A DNA stretch of 64,000 nt from Streptomyces violaceusniger (GTDB lineage: Bacteria; Actinomycetota; Actinomycetes; Streptomycetales; Streptomycetaceae): assembly GCA_005405945.1 (NCBI GenBank), contig BJHW01000001.1, forward strand, positions 4,650,001 to 4,714,000. Direction: 5' to 3'. Shown here one piece after another: positions 18,241 to 29,680 of this stretch (position 1 is its first letter; the number at the start of each line of letters is the position of its first letter). The notes below the pieces were generated by a model. That model made no database searches. It saw only the letters and a list, made by a program, of their open reading frames with translations, and was not told the origin of the DNA. The translations under genes and the position numbers were made by a program.

Positions 18241-18368
18241 TGTGACGGTTCTCCGTCCCACCTGACCCAACGCTAGAAGCGGGCGCGCCACCGCGAGACG
18301 ACTGAACGGTGGGTTCTGGCTGTCAACCGTCCGGTGGACACGGTGGACACGCGTGGTAGTACTGAGCC

Positions 18369-19613
18369 GTGCGCAATCACTCTCCGGGGGACGGCTCGCA
18401 GACCGGGGCGTACTACGGTCCCGAGTCCGGCACCCGCTGGTTCGGCCTGTGGGACGGCTTCTTCGCCGTCTCCTATCTCGTCACGGCGGTCCTGCTCTTC
18501 CTCTCCGGCGACTCGCAGGCCACCAACCCCATCCCGATCGCCGCGCTGACGCTGATGGTGCCCTGGTACGCGGCGGTCGGCCGGCCGCTGATGATCGAGG
18601 ACACCTACGGCCCGCGGAACCTGGTCTTCGCGGCGGGCCTGGTGACGCTGTTCTGTCTCACCACGGCGTTCAACCTCGTCGGCGCGTTCGCGCTGTTCGC
18701 GGTCATCCCGATGCTGATCATGAGCCTGCCGATGGCCTCGGCGGTGGTGCTGGCCACGGTGGCCAACCTCTGCCCCGTGCTGGTGGTGGCGTTCACCGGT
18801 GAGGACCTGGGGCTGAGCGTCCTGGGCGTGCTGCCCATCTCGCTGCTGAGCATCGCGCTGTCGGTGCTGCTGGGGATGTGGATCAAGCGGGTGGTGCGGC
18901 AGAGCAAGGAGCGCGGGCTGCTCATCGAGGAGTTGCGGCGCAGCCGGGAGCGGGTGGCCCGGCTCTCCCACGAGGCCGGTATCTCGGCCGAGCGCGAGCG
19001 GCTGGCCCGGGAGATCCACGACACCCTGGCGCAGGGCCTGACCAGCATCATCAGCCTGGTGCAGGCGGCCGAGTCGGAGGTGCGCGGCGCCCCGGACCAG
19101 GCGGTGCACCATCTGTCGCTGGCCGGGCGGGTGGCCAAGGAGTCGCTTGCCGAGGCCCGGGACTTCGTGGCCGCCCTCACCCCGCCCGCGCTGCGCGGCG
19201 GTTCGCTGTCCCAGGCGGTGCGGCGGCAGGCGGAGGGGCTGATCGCCGAGACCGGCCTGGAGGTGCGGTGTTCGGTGATGGGCGAGGAGAAGGCGCTGCC
19301 GATGGCGGTGAGCGTGGTGCTGCTGCGCACGGTGCAGGAGGCCATCGCCAATGTGCGCAAGCACGCCAAGCAGGCCCGTACGGTCGATGTGATCGTGGTC
19401 TTCGACCAGGACAGGGTCCGGCTGCTGGTCCGCGACGACGGCGAGGGGTTCACCCCGGACGGCACCCAGGAAGGCTACGGGCTGCGCGGGATGCAGGCCC
19501 GGGTCGAGGAGATCGACGGAGTGGCGTCCGTCACCAGCAGCCCCGGACGGGGCACCACCGTGGAGGTGAGCGTGCCGATGACGGCGCTGGCCGGGGAGGA
19601 GTCGCATGGCTGA
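18369..19613 (+). CDS. Membrane sensor histidine kinase (HisKA_3 / NarX-DesK type)
   Basis: This 414-residue protein starts at GTG 18369. Residues about 25-175 are five to six transmembrane segments with no large extracellular domain, so it probably senses the membrane or a small ligand. A helical linker (KRVVRQSKERGLLIEELRRS) leads to the HisKA_3 dimerisation motif ERLAREIHDTLAQGLTSI, where the His is the phosphorylation site. The ATPase domain has the N box (QEAIANVRKHAK) and G1/G2 motifs (RDDGEGF, GYGLRGM). Its stop overlaps the start of the response regulator gene, so the pair is co-translated. Confidence 0.93.
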   Translation: MRNHSPGDGSQTGAYYGPESGTRWFGLWDGFFAVSYLVTAVLLFLSGDSQATNPIPIAALTLMVPWYAAVGRPLMIEDTYGPRNLVFAAGLVTLFCLTTAFNLVGAFALFAVIPMLIMSLPMASAVVLATVANLCPVLVVAFTGEDLGLSVLGVLPISLLSIALSVLLGMWIKRVVRQSKERGLLIEELRRSRERVARLSHEAGISAERERLAREIHDTLAQGLTSIISLVQAAESEVRGAPDQAVHHLSLAGRVAKESLAEARDFVAALTPPALRGGSLSQAVRRQAEGLIAETGLEVRCSVMGEEKALPMAVSVVLLRTVQEAIANVRKHAKQARTVDVIVVFDQDRVRLLVRDDGEGFTPDGTQEGYGLRGMQARVEEIDGVASVTSSPGRGTTVEVSVPMTALAGEESHG

Positions 19614-20253
19614 GGGTACGCCGGGCGGGGCGAGCCCGATCAGGGTCCTGCTGGCCGACGACCATCCCGTGGTGCGGGAGGGGCTGAGCGCCATGCTGGA
19701 GTCCGCCGAGGGGATCACGGTGGTCGGGCAGGCCGGTTCCGGTGAGGAGGCGGTGGTCCAGGCGGCCGCGCTGCGGCCGGACATCACCCTGCTGGATCTG
19801 CGCATGGGCGGGATGGACGGGGTCGAGGCCACCGGGAAGATCCTGCGGCAGGTGCCGGGCTGCAAGGTGGTCATCGTGACCACGTACGAGGACGACTCCG
19901 ACATCCTGCGCGCGGTGGAGGCGGGCGCCGCGGGCTATCTGCTGAAGGGCAGTTCACGCCAGGAGCTGATCGACGCGGTGCAGACCGCGGCGCGTGGCGA
20001 GACCGTCCTCACCCCGTCCCTCGCGGGCAAGCTCTTCCGCACCCGGGTACCCGAGCCGTCCCCGCTTTCCGGCCGTGAGCGCGAGGTGCTGCGGCTGGTC
20101 GGCCGGGGGCTGACCAACGCCGAGATCGGTGCCGAGCTGTTCGTCAGCGAGGCCACGGTCAAGACGCACCTGCTGCGCTCGTATCGGAAGCTCGGTGTGT
20201 CCGACCGCACGACCGCGGTGATGAAGGCCATGGAAAACGGCCTGCTGAACTGA
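19606..20253 (+). CDS. NarL/FixJ-family response regulator
   Basis: This 215-residue protein starts with ATG 19606, overlapping the kinase stop by eight bases. The receiver domain (residues about 12-130) has the acidic pair ADDH, the phospho-acceptor Asp in LLDLRM, the conserved Thr in VIVTTYE and Lys in YLLKGSS. A LuxR-type helix-turn-helix (SGREREVLRLVGRGLTNAEI and on) occupies residues about 150-210. It is the DNA-binding partner of the kinase at 18369-19613. It converges on the LAL regulator gene with only six bases between the stop codons and no hairpin between them. Confidence 0.94.
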   Translation: MAEGTPGGASPIRVLLADDHPVVREGLSAMLESAEGITVVGQAGSGEEAVVQAAALRPDITLLDLRMGGMDGVEATGKILRQVPGCKVVIVTTYEDDSDILRAVEAGAAGYLLKGSSRQELIDAVQTAARGETVLTPSLAGKLFRTRVPEPSPLSGREREVLRLVGRGLTNAEIGAELFVSEATVKTHLLRSYRKLGVSDRTTAVMKAMENGLLN

Positions 20254-20259
20254 GGGCTC

Positions 20260-23073
20260 TCACACCGTCCCCGTCAGGCTGCTGTCGGAGAGCTTCGCGG
20301 GGAGGTCGCGGCGGCGCTTGACGTTCAGCTTGCGGTAGATGCGGGTCAGGTGCTGCTCCACCGTGCTCACGGTGACGAACAGCTTGGAGGCGATCTCCCG
20401 GTTGGTGTTGCCGTGCGCGGCCAGCACCGCGATCCGCACCTCCGCCTCGGTCAGCGCCTCCACATCGCGCTGCGCCTCGGTCCCCTGGCCCGGCTGGGCG
20501 GCGGCCGCCGCGAGCTCGCCGGGGTCCGCGTGGCGGGGCATCAGCTCACGGCAGAGCGGATCGGCGCCGCAGGTCTTGGCCACGTGCCAGGCCTTGCGGA
20601 CGAGCACCCGGCCCCGGTTGAAGTCGCCCAGCGAGCGGTAGGCGCGCCCGAGTTCACCGAGGGCGACGGCCAGCTGGATGCGGTCGTCGCCGCCCTCCAG
20701 GATCTCCACGGCCTCCTTGAGCCGGGGCACCCGGCGCTTGAGCTCGTCGGTGCGGGCGAGCACGACCAGCAGGGCGCCGCGCAGCCGGGCGTCCTCCGGG
20801 CCCAGCCGCAGCTGCTCCTCGGCCAGCGCGCGGGCGCGTGCGGGGTCGCCGAGGGCCAGCCAGGTCTCGGCGGCATCCAGCCGCCAGGGCGTCAGCAGGG
20901 GGATGTCCATCCGCCAGGCGCCCATCAGCTCACCGGCGGCCGTGAAGTCGCCGAGCGCGGCGTGGTAGCGGCCGGTGGCCAGGTGGCAGCGGCCCCTGGC
21001 GCGCAGGTAGAACAGCCCGGGGAGGGTCTGGAAGAGCTCCTCGGGCAGGGGCTGTTCGAGCAGCGCCATGGCCTCGTCGTAGTGGCCCATCCCGGTCTCG
21101 GCCTGGATCAGAGTGGACAGCAGCAGCCCAAGACCCACGCCCCAGCCCTGGACCGAGATCCGTGACATCGCGGTGCGCGCCTGGTGCGCGGCGACCTGCA
21201 GATCGCCCTGGCGCAGCGCGATTTCGGCCCGTACGGCGGACAGCAGCGCCTGCCAGGTGGGCACGCGGCGGGCGGAGCATTCGCCCTGCAGCCGCTCGCA
21301 CCAGGACAGCGCGAGGTCGAGCCGACCGGCCAGGACGAGTGCCATCAGCGCGACGACCAGCGGCTGGAGGGTGCTGTCGCTCAGGTGGTAGCGCTGCAGG
21401 ACCCGCTCGGCCTCGATGACGGCCCGTTCGGCCTGACCCTCGGTGAGCACGGCGGACATGGTGGCGGCGGCGTGGGCGTGGGCCAGGTCGGCCATGTCGC
21501 GCGGGGCTCCGGCGGTGGCCCCGGTGGCGCCGGTCCCGACGGTGGGGAGGCGGTCGCGCAGCGGGGGGCTGAGCATGGTCAGCCACTGGGCGGACGCGGA
21601 GACGGCGGCGGTCATCGCGGGGTCGTCGCCGGTGGCGGCCGAGCGGGCCAGCGCGGAGACGGCGCCGGCCGCCGCGTCCAGCCGTCCCGACCAGGCGAGG
21701 TAGGAGGTGATCGGGGCGACGTCGCGCGGGGCGAGCCGGCCCCGCTCGGCGTCCTCGGTGAGCTCCGGCAGATGGCTCTCGGCGCCGGCCGGGCCGATCC
21801 GCCAGGCGACGCTGACCAGCCGGGCCTTGAGCGCGGAGCGCTCGGGACCGGGGGCGCAGGCGTGGTGGGCGCGTTCGAGACAGCGGAGCGCGAACTCCAA
21901 CTCCTCCTCGACCAGGGCGAATTCGGCGGCCTCGCGCAGCACGGGGACGGTCCAGGCCTCCGCGTCCTGCCGGGCGGAGACCAGCTGGCGGGCCACGTCG
22001 AGCGCGGAGGCGCCGTCGGCGTGCAGCATCCGGGCGGCACGGGCGTGCAGGGCGCCGCGGTCGGTGGCGGGGGTCGCGTCGAGCACCGCGGTACGGGCCA
22101 CCTCGTCGCGGAACGCGTTGTGTTCCAGGATGGCGCACTGGTGCAGGTCCTGGACGCCCTGCTGGACCGTGTTGACGCTCAGGTCGAGGAGCTGGCCGAG
22201 CAGCCGTGGGGAGCGGGCGTCGCCGAGGACGGCGACCCCGCGGGCGATCCGCAGCACCTCGGGCTCGCCCCGGTGCAGACAGCCGAGGACGGCGTGGGCG
22301 AACGCCTCGCCGGGCGCCGGGCGCTGCTGGGCCTCACCGTGCTCGCCGACGGTCCGCCAGTCCTCCAGCAGGGCACGCAGCAGCAGCGGGTTGCCGCCGG
22401 AGACGCGGTGGCATTCGGGGGCGAGGCGGGTGGCGACGGTGGCGGACAGGGTGCCGGACAGCACCTCGGCTACCCCCGACTCGGTGAGCATGTGCAGCCG
22501 CATGCGCACACAGTTGGGCTGGCGGAGCAGTTCGGCGTGGAAGGTGAACTGTTCCTGGCGAAGTCGGGGGGATTCGGTGAGGACGATGAGAACCTTCGCC
22601 TGACGCACCCGCCGGGCCAGGTGGAGCAGGAATTGCAGCGACTGGTCGTCGCCGCAGTGCACATCGTCGACAAGGACGACAAGAGTGCGATCGTCGACCA
22701 TCCGCAGCAGCGCCGAGGAAATCTGGGACATCACGTGCATGCGTCCCGCGGCGGTGGATTCCAGCGCGTTTCCGTCAAGCAGCGCGATCACTTCGGATCG
22801 CACATCGGCGGGCATCGTACCGTTATCGAAAATCTTTCGGACAATTCCGAAGGGAAGGTCCCGCTCGGCCCGCGAACCGGTCGCTTCCAGGAGCAACGCA
22901 CCGCTTTCGATGGCCTGTTCGGCAAAGGTGTTCAGCAGTGCGGTCTTGCCACTGGCCACCGCACCGCTGACCAGAGCCAGCCGGCCCCGGCCCTGCGTCG
23001 CGCCGCGCAGCATTTCACGCAGCGCGGAGAGGTGGTTCTCCCATTCGAAGAGGTTCACAGGCAAAGAATTCAT
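20260..23073 (-). CDS. Large ATP-binding LuxR-family (LAL) transcriptional regulator
   Basis: This 937-residue protein starts MNSLPVNLFEWENHLSALREML. Near the N-terminus is an AAA-type ATPase with Walker A (GAVASGKTALL, residues about 37-47) and Walker B (VVLVDDVHCGDDQS, about 130-143). A long helical-repeat middle follows, and the last 65 residues form a LuxR helix-turn-helix (LTEAEVRIAVLAAHGNTNREI). LAL proteins are usual pathway-specific activators of modular PKS clusters, so this is the best candidate regulator of the PKS starting at 15184, although five unrelated genes lie between them. The start is provisional, because GGGGG directly abuts the ATG. The type II thioesterase gene lies 102 bp upstream on the same strand. 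Confidence 0.92.
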   Translation of the reverse strand: MNSLPVNLFEWENHLSALREMLRGATQGRGRLALVSGAVASGKTALLNTFAEQAIESGALLLEATGSRAERDLPFGIVRKIFDNGTMPADVRSEVIALLDGNALESTAAGRMHVMSQISSALLRMVDDRTLVVLVDDVHCGDDQSLQFLLHLARRVRQAKVLIVLTESPRLRQEQFTFHAELLRQPNCVRMRLHMLTESGVAEVLSGTLSATVATRLAPECHRVSGGNPLLLRALLEDWRTVGEHGEAQQRPAPGEAFAHAVLGCLHRGEPEVLRIARGVAVLGDARSPRLLGQLLDLSVNTVQQGVQDLHQCAILEHNAFRDEVARTAVLDATPATDRGALHARAARMLHADGASALDVARQLVSARQDAEAWTVPVLREAAEFALVEEELEFALRCLERAHHACAPGPERSALKARLVSVAWRIGPAGAESHLPELTEDAERGRLAPRDVAPITSYLAWSGRLDAAAGAVSALARSAATGDDPAMTAAVSASAQWLTMLSPPLRDRLPTVGTGATGATAGAPRDMADLAHAHAAATMSAVLTEGQAERAVIEAERVLQRYHLSDSTLQPLVVALMALVLAGRLDLALSWCERLQGECSARRVPTWQALLSAVRAEIALRQGDLQVAAHQARTAMSRISVQGWGVGLGLLLSTLIQAETGMGHYDEAMALLEQPLPEELFQTLPGLFYLRARGRCHLATGRYHAALGDFTAAGELMGAWRMDIPLLTPWRLDAAETWLALGDPARARALAEEQLRLGPEDARLRGALLVVLARTDELKRRVPRLKEAVEILEGGDDRIQLAVALGELGRAYRSLGDFNRGRVLVRKAWHVAKTCGADPLCRELMPRHADPGELAAAAAQPGQGTEAQRDVEALTEAEVRIAVLAAHGNTNREIASKLFVTVSTVEQHLTRIYRKLNVKRRRDLPAKLSDSSLTGTV

Positions 23074-23175
23074 CCCCCGATGAAGCCACCTGATGCCCCC
23101 AGCGGGCCGCCGGGGGCATCGAGCGTGACGAGTGGTGTTTTCCAGTGCGTCGGGCAGGGTCCTGAGGCGGTCGAC

Positions 23176-23937
23176 TCAGGGTCTCGACCCCGAAAGCGCC
23201 GTCGCGACGAGACTCATAATCGGCCCTTGATGCCCGGCCAAGAAGAAGTGGCCACCCGAGAAAACCCGGATGTCGAACGCGCCGGTGGTGTGCGACCGCC
23301 AGGCTTCCGCCTCCTCGAGGCTGGTCCTGGGGTCGTTGTCGCCGGTCAGCACGGTGATCGGCGAGCGGACGGCGGCGCCGGGCACCGAGCGGTAGGTCTC
23401 GATCGCCTTGTAGTCACCGCGAATCGCCGGCATCGCCATGCGCAGGATCTCCTCATTTCCGAGGACGCGGGAATCGGTGCCGCTCAGCAGCTTCATCTCG
23501 CGTACGACGCCGTCGTCATCGCGCCGGTGCACATTCTCGTCGCGGTAACGGGACGGCGCCCGGCGGCCCGAGGCGAAGAGGGCGAGCGCGGAGAACTCCG
23601 GGTCGGCCTCCTCCAGCCGACGGGTCACCTCGAACGCCAGAACGGCGCCCATGCTGTGCCCGAAGAAGACGACCGGGAGATCGAGCCAGGGCTTCAACTC
23701 CGCGGCGATGGCGTCGGCGTACTCGTCGATGTTCTCGATCAGCGGGTCCTGCCGCCGGTCCTGGCGCCCCGGATACTGCACGCACAGGACATCAGCGGAC
23801 GACGAAAGCGTTTGGGACATCGGGAAGAAGAACGACGCCGAACCCCCGGCATGGGGCAGACAGACCAGACGGGCGCGACTCTCGGGCATCGGATGGAATC
23901 GTCGTATCCAGACGCTGTCTTCTCGCTGTGCACCCAT
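23176..23937 (-). CDS. Type II (editing) thioesterase of a polyketide pathway
   Basis: This alpha/beta hydrolase of 253 residues is counted from MGAQREDSVWIRRFHP at 23937. The nucleophile is Ser in FFGHSMGAVLAF (residue about 98), the Asp lies in LTGDNDPRTS and the His in SGGHFFLAG. It also has the typical start LVCLPHAGGSASFF. Discrete thioesterases of this type remove aberrant or stalled acyl groups from carrier proteins of PKS and NRPS enzymes. Its presence with a LAL regulator supports a link to the PKS at the left of the window. A longer reading from 24024 is possible but adds residues unlike the family. Confidence 0.92.
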   Translation of the reverse strand: MGAQREDSVWIRRFHPMPESRARLVCLPHAGGSASFFFPMSQTLSSSADVLCVQYPGRQDRRQDPLIENIDEYADAIAAELKPWLDLPVVFFGHSMGAVLAFEVTRRLEEADPEFSALALFASGRRAPSRYRDENVHRRDDDGVVREMKLLSGTDSRVLGNEEILRMAMPAIRGDYKAIETYRSVPGAAVRSPITVLTGDNDPRTSLEEAEAWRSHTTGAFDIRVFSGGHFFLAGHQGPIMSLVATALSGSRP

Positions 23938-24060
23938 GCGTAGGGAAAGTCTTTCACTCGTCAAGCAAAATGTGGGGGACAGACGGCAGAGCGTACCGGG
24001 CACGCGCCCAAGGCGCGTCGGCACAGCACTGCCCCTTCATGATTAACACGCCCAATGATG

Positions 24061-24075
24061 TAGGGGGCACCCCTA
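24061..24075 (-). terminator. Short hairpin between the FUSC gene and the thioesterase gene
   Basis: TAGGGG and CCCCTA arms with a three-base loop lie directly after the stop of the leftward gene at 24078. It may end transcription of that gene, leaving the thioesterase on its own promoter within 23938-24060. The stem is only six base pairs, so this is tentative. Confidence 0.35.
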
Positions 24076-24077
24076 GT

Positions 24078-26192
24078 CTAAGGGGATTCTCCTTGACTGG
24101 CGTCACGGGGCGTGCGCGACCGCCGTGCGCTCTTGTTGAGCGCCTCCACCAAATCGTCCAGGGCGTCGACGAGTTGCTCCGCGTCGCGCAGCGCCACCCC
24201 CGGACGGTCCCCGGACCGCTGCCGCCACCGCTCCAACGACTGGTGCACCGGCGACCAGCTGAGCGGCCGCCGCTCCCGTACCGCCCGCACCGCCTCCGGC
24301 AGCGCCTGCCGCAGTGCCGCGGCGAAGTCCCCGGCCTCCGCCGACGGCGGCGCGTCCCGCTCCGGCAGATGCGCCTCCAGCAGCATGGCGACCCGGCCCA
24401 TCATGGACAGCGCTGTCTGCGCCGCCCGTGCCGCGGGCCGCGAGAGCCCGCGGTGGCGCACCGGTTCCCGGTGCGCCTGGGTCTCGCTCTGCTCCCAGGC
24501 CGCCCGCGCCGCGCGGGCGTCCAGCAGGGCGTCCCGCACCTGGCGGGGGCGGCGCTCGGCGGGGCGGGCGTAGGCGTCGAAGACGGCGGTGGCGAAGGCG
24601 CCGTTGGCGGCCAGCCAGTCCGCGAGCCGGTCCCGCAGCCGCGGTGTCTCCCAGGCGGGGAAGACCGCGTACGCGACCATCGCCAGCACCCCGCCGAGCA
24701 GCGTCAGCGCCACCCGCGCCTGCACGGTCTGGTGCCATGCCTCGCCCGCGATGCCGAGCAGGAAGACCACGTACGCGCTCACGCACGCGGAGGTCACGAT
24801 GAAGCCGGTGCGCAGCAGCAGATACATCGACAGGACGGACAGCACGGCCAGCCCGGCGCTCAGATACGAGCCGGGGTTGACCAGCGCCACCACCCCGCCG
24901 CCGACCAGCACCCCGGCCAGGGTGCCCAGGAAGCGGGCGACACCGCGGGAGTAGGTCTGGGCGAAGTCCGGCCGCAGGACCATCGTGGAGGTCAGCGGCG
25001 CCCAGTAGGAGTGTCCCAGCGGCAGCGTCGTGCTCAGCAGATAGCCGCTGACGCTGACCACGCACAGGCGCACCGCGTGCCGCAGCACCGGCGAGGACCA
25101 GCGGGTCTCGCGGCGGACGGCGCGCAGCGCCATGGCGGCGGTGCCCCCGAGACCGGGGCGGGGCAGGAAGCGGTGCACCATCCGGCCTTCGGCGGACACC
25201 TCCTCCACCGGCTCGTCGGACGCCTCCACCACGTCCGCCACCAGTGAGAAGAGCCGCAGCGCGGCGCGGCGGGCGGCACCGGTCAGCTTGGGCCCGTCCT
25301 CCGGCATCCGCAGGACGGCCATGGCCTCGGAGGGCACCCGCACCGGTGTGCCGTGGCGGATGGCGTGGGCCACCGCGTCCAGCACGGTGCCGGTGGCGGC
25401 GAGCAGTTCCCGCACCCGGTCGCGCTCGGGCCCCTCCTCGGGGGCGCCGACCACCGGGTCGGCGAGCGAGGCGAGCACCGGGCGGATCCGCTCGGCCAGC
25501 AGCCGGTAGCCGCTCAGCTGCCGGGGGCGCCGCCGGGCCTGACGGGGCGTCATGGCGGCGGCGCTGCGGGCGTCCATCAGCGGCTTGGGGTCGAAGGGGG
25601 CCACCGGCTCGTGGCGCAGCCTGCGGGCGTAGTCCGCCACGGCGGCGAGCGCGTCGGCGAGGGCGTCGCGCTGTACGCCCCACGGCCGCACCGGAAAGAG
25701 CACGATCAGCGCGGCCTGCACCACGCCGCCGAGCCCGACCAGCAGGGCGTGCCCCAGGGCGCCCGTGACCGAGGTCGGCAGGGTCACCGTGATCAGCATG
25801 ACGGCCACCATCTGGGTGGAGACCAGCCCGGAGACCGGGCCGACCGCCCACGACATTCCCGTCATCAGCGTCCACACGGCGAGCATGAGGACGAAGGTGA
25901 GGGTGTGGGCGGCGGCCAGATAGCCGAGGAAGGTGCTCACCGCGAGCCCGCTCGCGGCGGCCAGCGCCAGCCAGGGCCGGGGGCGCCAGCTGCGCTGGAA
26001 GGTGGCGATCCCGGCGGAGAAGGCGCCGAAGGCCGCCGAGACGGCGAGCGTCGGCGAGCCCAGCCACAGCGCCGTCCCGACGACGAGCGCCACCCCGCAC
26101 GCGGCACGGATCGCGACCAGCGGCTCGGTCCTGGTGCGCTCGATCGCAAGGCCCGTCCGGGCGGTCTCCTTCAACGCGTGCGACCAGGTCAT
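24078..26192 (-). CDS. FUSC-family inner-membrane transporter (aromatic acid exporter-like)
   Basis: This 704-residue protein starts MTWSHALKETARTGLAIERT. It has two membrane halves of about six helices each (residues about 25-170 and 370-520), each followed by a long soluble helical region (about 170-360 and 520-704). This duplicated layout is typical of FUSC/YccS/AaeB-type proteins, which export aromatic acids and similar compounds. The second half has the family-like RPDFAQTYSRGVARFLGTL. It sits between the inositol locus and the PKS-flanking thioesterase on the same strand, so it could serve self-resistance or export, but the context does not prove that. Confidence 0.88.
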   Translation of the reverse strand: MTWSHALKETARTGLAIERTRTEPLVAIRAACGVALVVGTALWLGSPTLAVSAAFGAFSAGIATFQRSWRPRPWLALAAASGLAVSTFLGYLAAAHTLTFVLMLAVWTLMTGMSWAVGPVSGLVSTQMVAVMLITVTLPTSVTGALGHALLVGLGGVVQAALIVLFPVRPWGVQRDALADALAAVADYARRLRHEPVAPFDPKPLMDARSAAAMTPRQARRRPRQLSGYRLLAERIRPVLASLADPVVGAPEEGPERDRVRELLAATGTVLDAVAHAIRHGTPVRVPSEAMAVLRMPEDGPKLTGAARRAALRLFSLVADVVEASDEPVEEVSAEGRMVHRFLPRPGLGGTAAMALRAVRRETRWSSPVLRHAVRLCVVSVSGYLLSTTLPLGHSYWAPLTSTMVLRPDFAQTYSRGVARFLGTLAGVLVGGGVVALVNPGSYLSAGLAVLSVLSMYLLLRTGFIVTSACVSAYVVFLLGIAGEAWHQTVQARVALTLLGGVLAMVAYAVFPAWETPRLRDRLADWLAANGAFATAVFDAYARPAERRPRQVRDALLDARAARAAWEQSETQAHREPVRHRGLSRPAARAAQTALSMMGRVAMLLEAHLPERDAPPSAEAGDFAAALRQALPEAVRAVRERRPLSWSPVHQSLERWRQRSGDRPGVALRDAEQLVDALDDLVEALNKSARRSRTPRDASQGESP

Positions 26193-26270
26193 GCGGCGAG
26201 ACTACGGGGTGGCCCGAGAGAACTGAACCTGCCGTTCCGGTCCGGTTCTCCCGGGCGCGGCCCATACGCC

Positions 26271-27767
<1,497 letters not shown>

Positions 27768-27795
27768 GGGTGCGGAGCCTTTCTCTCGAAAAACG

Positions 27796-29680
27796 TCAGA
27801 GGTGGCGGCGGCGTGCGGCGGCCTGCCGGTCGTAGTCCTCGCGGGCCTTCACGGCGGCCGGACGGGTCGCGGTCTGGGCGACAGGCACATCCCACCACGC
27901 CTGTGCCTCGGGTGCGCCGGACACTGTGTCGGCCGTTTCGGTCTCCACATAGACACATGTGGGCCGGTCCGAGGCGCGGGCCTCGGCAAGCGCATCCCGC
28001 AGCTCGCGCACGGTCTTCGCGCGCAGCACGTCCATGCCCAGCGAGGCGGCGTTGGCGGCCAGGTCGACCGGGAGCGGATCGCCGGTGTACTGCCCGTCGG
28101 CCGCCCGGAAGCGGTAGGCGGTGCCGAAGCGCTCGGCGCCGGTGGTCTCCGACAGACCGCCGATCGAGGCGTAGCCGTGGTTCTGGAACAGCACGATGTT
28201 GATGTTGATGCCCTCCTGGACCGCGGTGACGATCTCGGTGGGCATCATCAGATACGTACCGTCCCCGACCAGCGCCCAGACCGGGGTGCCGGGCGCCGCG
28301 AGCCGTACGCCGATGGCGCCGGGAATCTCGTACCCCATGCAGGAGTAGCCGTATTCGAGGTGGTACTGGCGCGGGGAACGGGCGCGCCACAGCTTGTGGA
28401 GGTCGCCCGGCAGCGAGCCCGCCGCGTTGATCACCACGTCGTCGTCGCCGACGACCGCGTCCAGCGCGCCCAGCACCTGGGTCTGGGACGGGCGCGCGGT
28501 CTCGTCCTCGGCGGCGTACGCGGCGTCCACCCGGCGCTCCCACGCGGTCTTCCCCTGGCGGTACTCGGCCTCGTACGTCTCGTCCACCCGGTGGCCCGCC
28601 AACTCGGCGGTGAGCGCTTCGAGCGCCGCGCGGGCGTCGGCGACCACGGTGGTGGCGCCGAGCTTGTGGGCGTCGAACGGCGTGATGTTGAGGTTGAGGA
28701 AGCGGACCGCCGGGGCCGCGAAGAGGGTCGCGGAGGCGGTGGTGAAGTCGCTGTAGCGGGTGCCCACGCCGATGACCAGGTCGGCGGTGCGGGCCAGGTC
28801 GTCCGCGACGGCGGTGCCGGTGTGGCCGATCCCGCCGATGTCGGCGGGGTGGTCGTAGCGCAGCGAGCCCTTGCCCGCCTGGGTGGAGGCCACCGGGATG
28901 CCGGTCGCGTCCACGAGGGCGCGCAGTGCCTGCTCGGCCTCGCTGTGGTGGACCCCGCCGCCCGCGACGATCAGCGGCCGGCGGGCGGCGCGGATGGTCC
29001 GCGCGGCGGCGGCCACCTCGGCGGCCTCGGGGCGGGGCGGCGGACGTGCCACACCCGGTCGGCGAAGAACTCCTCGGGCCAGTCGAAGGCCTCGGCCTGG
29101 ACGTCCTGCGGCAGGGCCAGGGTGACGGCGCCGGTCTCGGCCGGGTCCGCCAGCACCCGCATGGCCTGCAGCGCGGCCGGGATCAGCGCCTCGGGGCGCG
29201 CCACCCGGTCGAAGTAGCGGGAGACCGGGCGCAGCGCGTCGTTCACCGAGATGTCGCCCGCGTACGCCACTTCGAGCTGCTGGAGCACCGGGTCGGCGGG
29301 CCGGGTGGCGAAGGTGTCGCCGGGCAGCAGCAGCACCGGCAGCCGGTTGACGGTGGCGAGCGCGGCACCGGTCACGAGGTTGGTGGCGCCGGGGCCGATG
29401 GAAGTGGTGACGGCCTGGGCGGCGAGCCGGTTGTTCTGTCGGGCGTAGCCGACCGCGGCGTGCACCATCGCCTGCTCGTTACGGCCCTGGAGGTACGGCA
29501 TGGTGTCCGGCCCGGACTCCAGCAGCGCCTGGCCGAGCCCGGCCACATTGCCATGGCCGAAGATCCCCAGGTGGCGTTGATCAGACGATGCCTTTGCCCG
29601 TCACGCTCGGTGTACTGGTGGGCCAGGAACTCCACCAGCGCCTGGGCGACGGTGAGGCGGCGCACTGCCGAACCGTTCAT
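27796..29680 (-). CDS. iolD: 3D-trihydroxycyclohexane-1,2-dione hydrolase (IolD), two frameshifts
   Basis: Three frames join into about 628 residues, the normal IolD length. The start is MNGSAVRRLTVAQAL at ATG 29680, which overlaps the iolB stop. IolD is a thiamine-diphosphate enzyme of the acetolactate-synthase fold that opens the ring of trihydroxycyclohexane-1,2-dione. The ThDP/Mg motif region VGDGTYLMMP and the glutamate-bearing GRNEQAMVHAA are present. The first break is in the GGGG run of the coding strand near 29561 (INATWG then IFGHGNVAGLG). The second is in the C-rich stretch near 29035 (VWHVRRP then PPRPEAAEVAAA). One restored base at each site rebuilds the protein, so I treat it as a probable intact gene. 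Confidence 0.88.

Noticed and set aside
18273..19904. 543-codon minus-strand frame opposite the histidine kinase gene.
   Set aside because: It is antisense to a kinase with complete H, N and G boxes, and its translation is rich in Gln/Arg/His without any domain.
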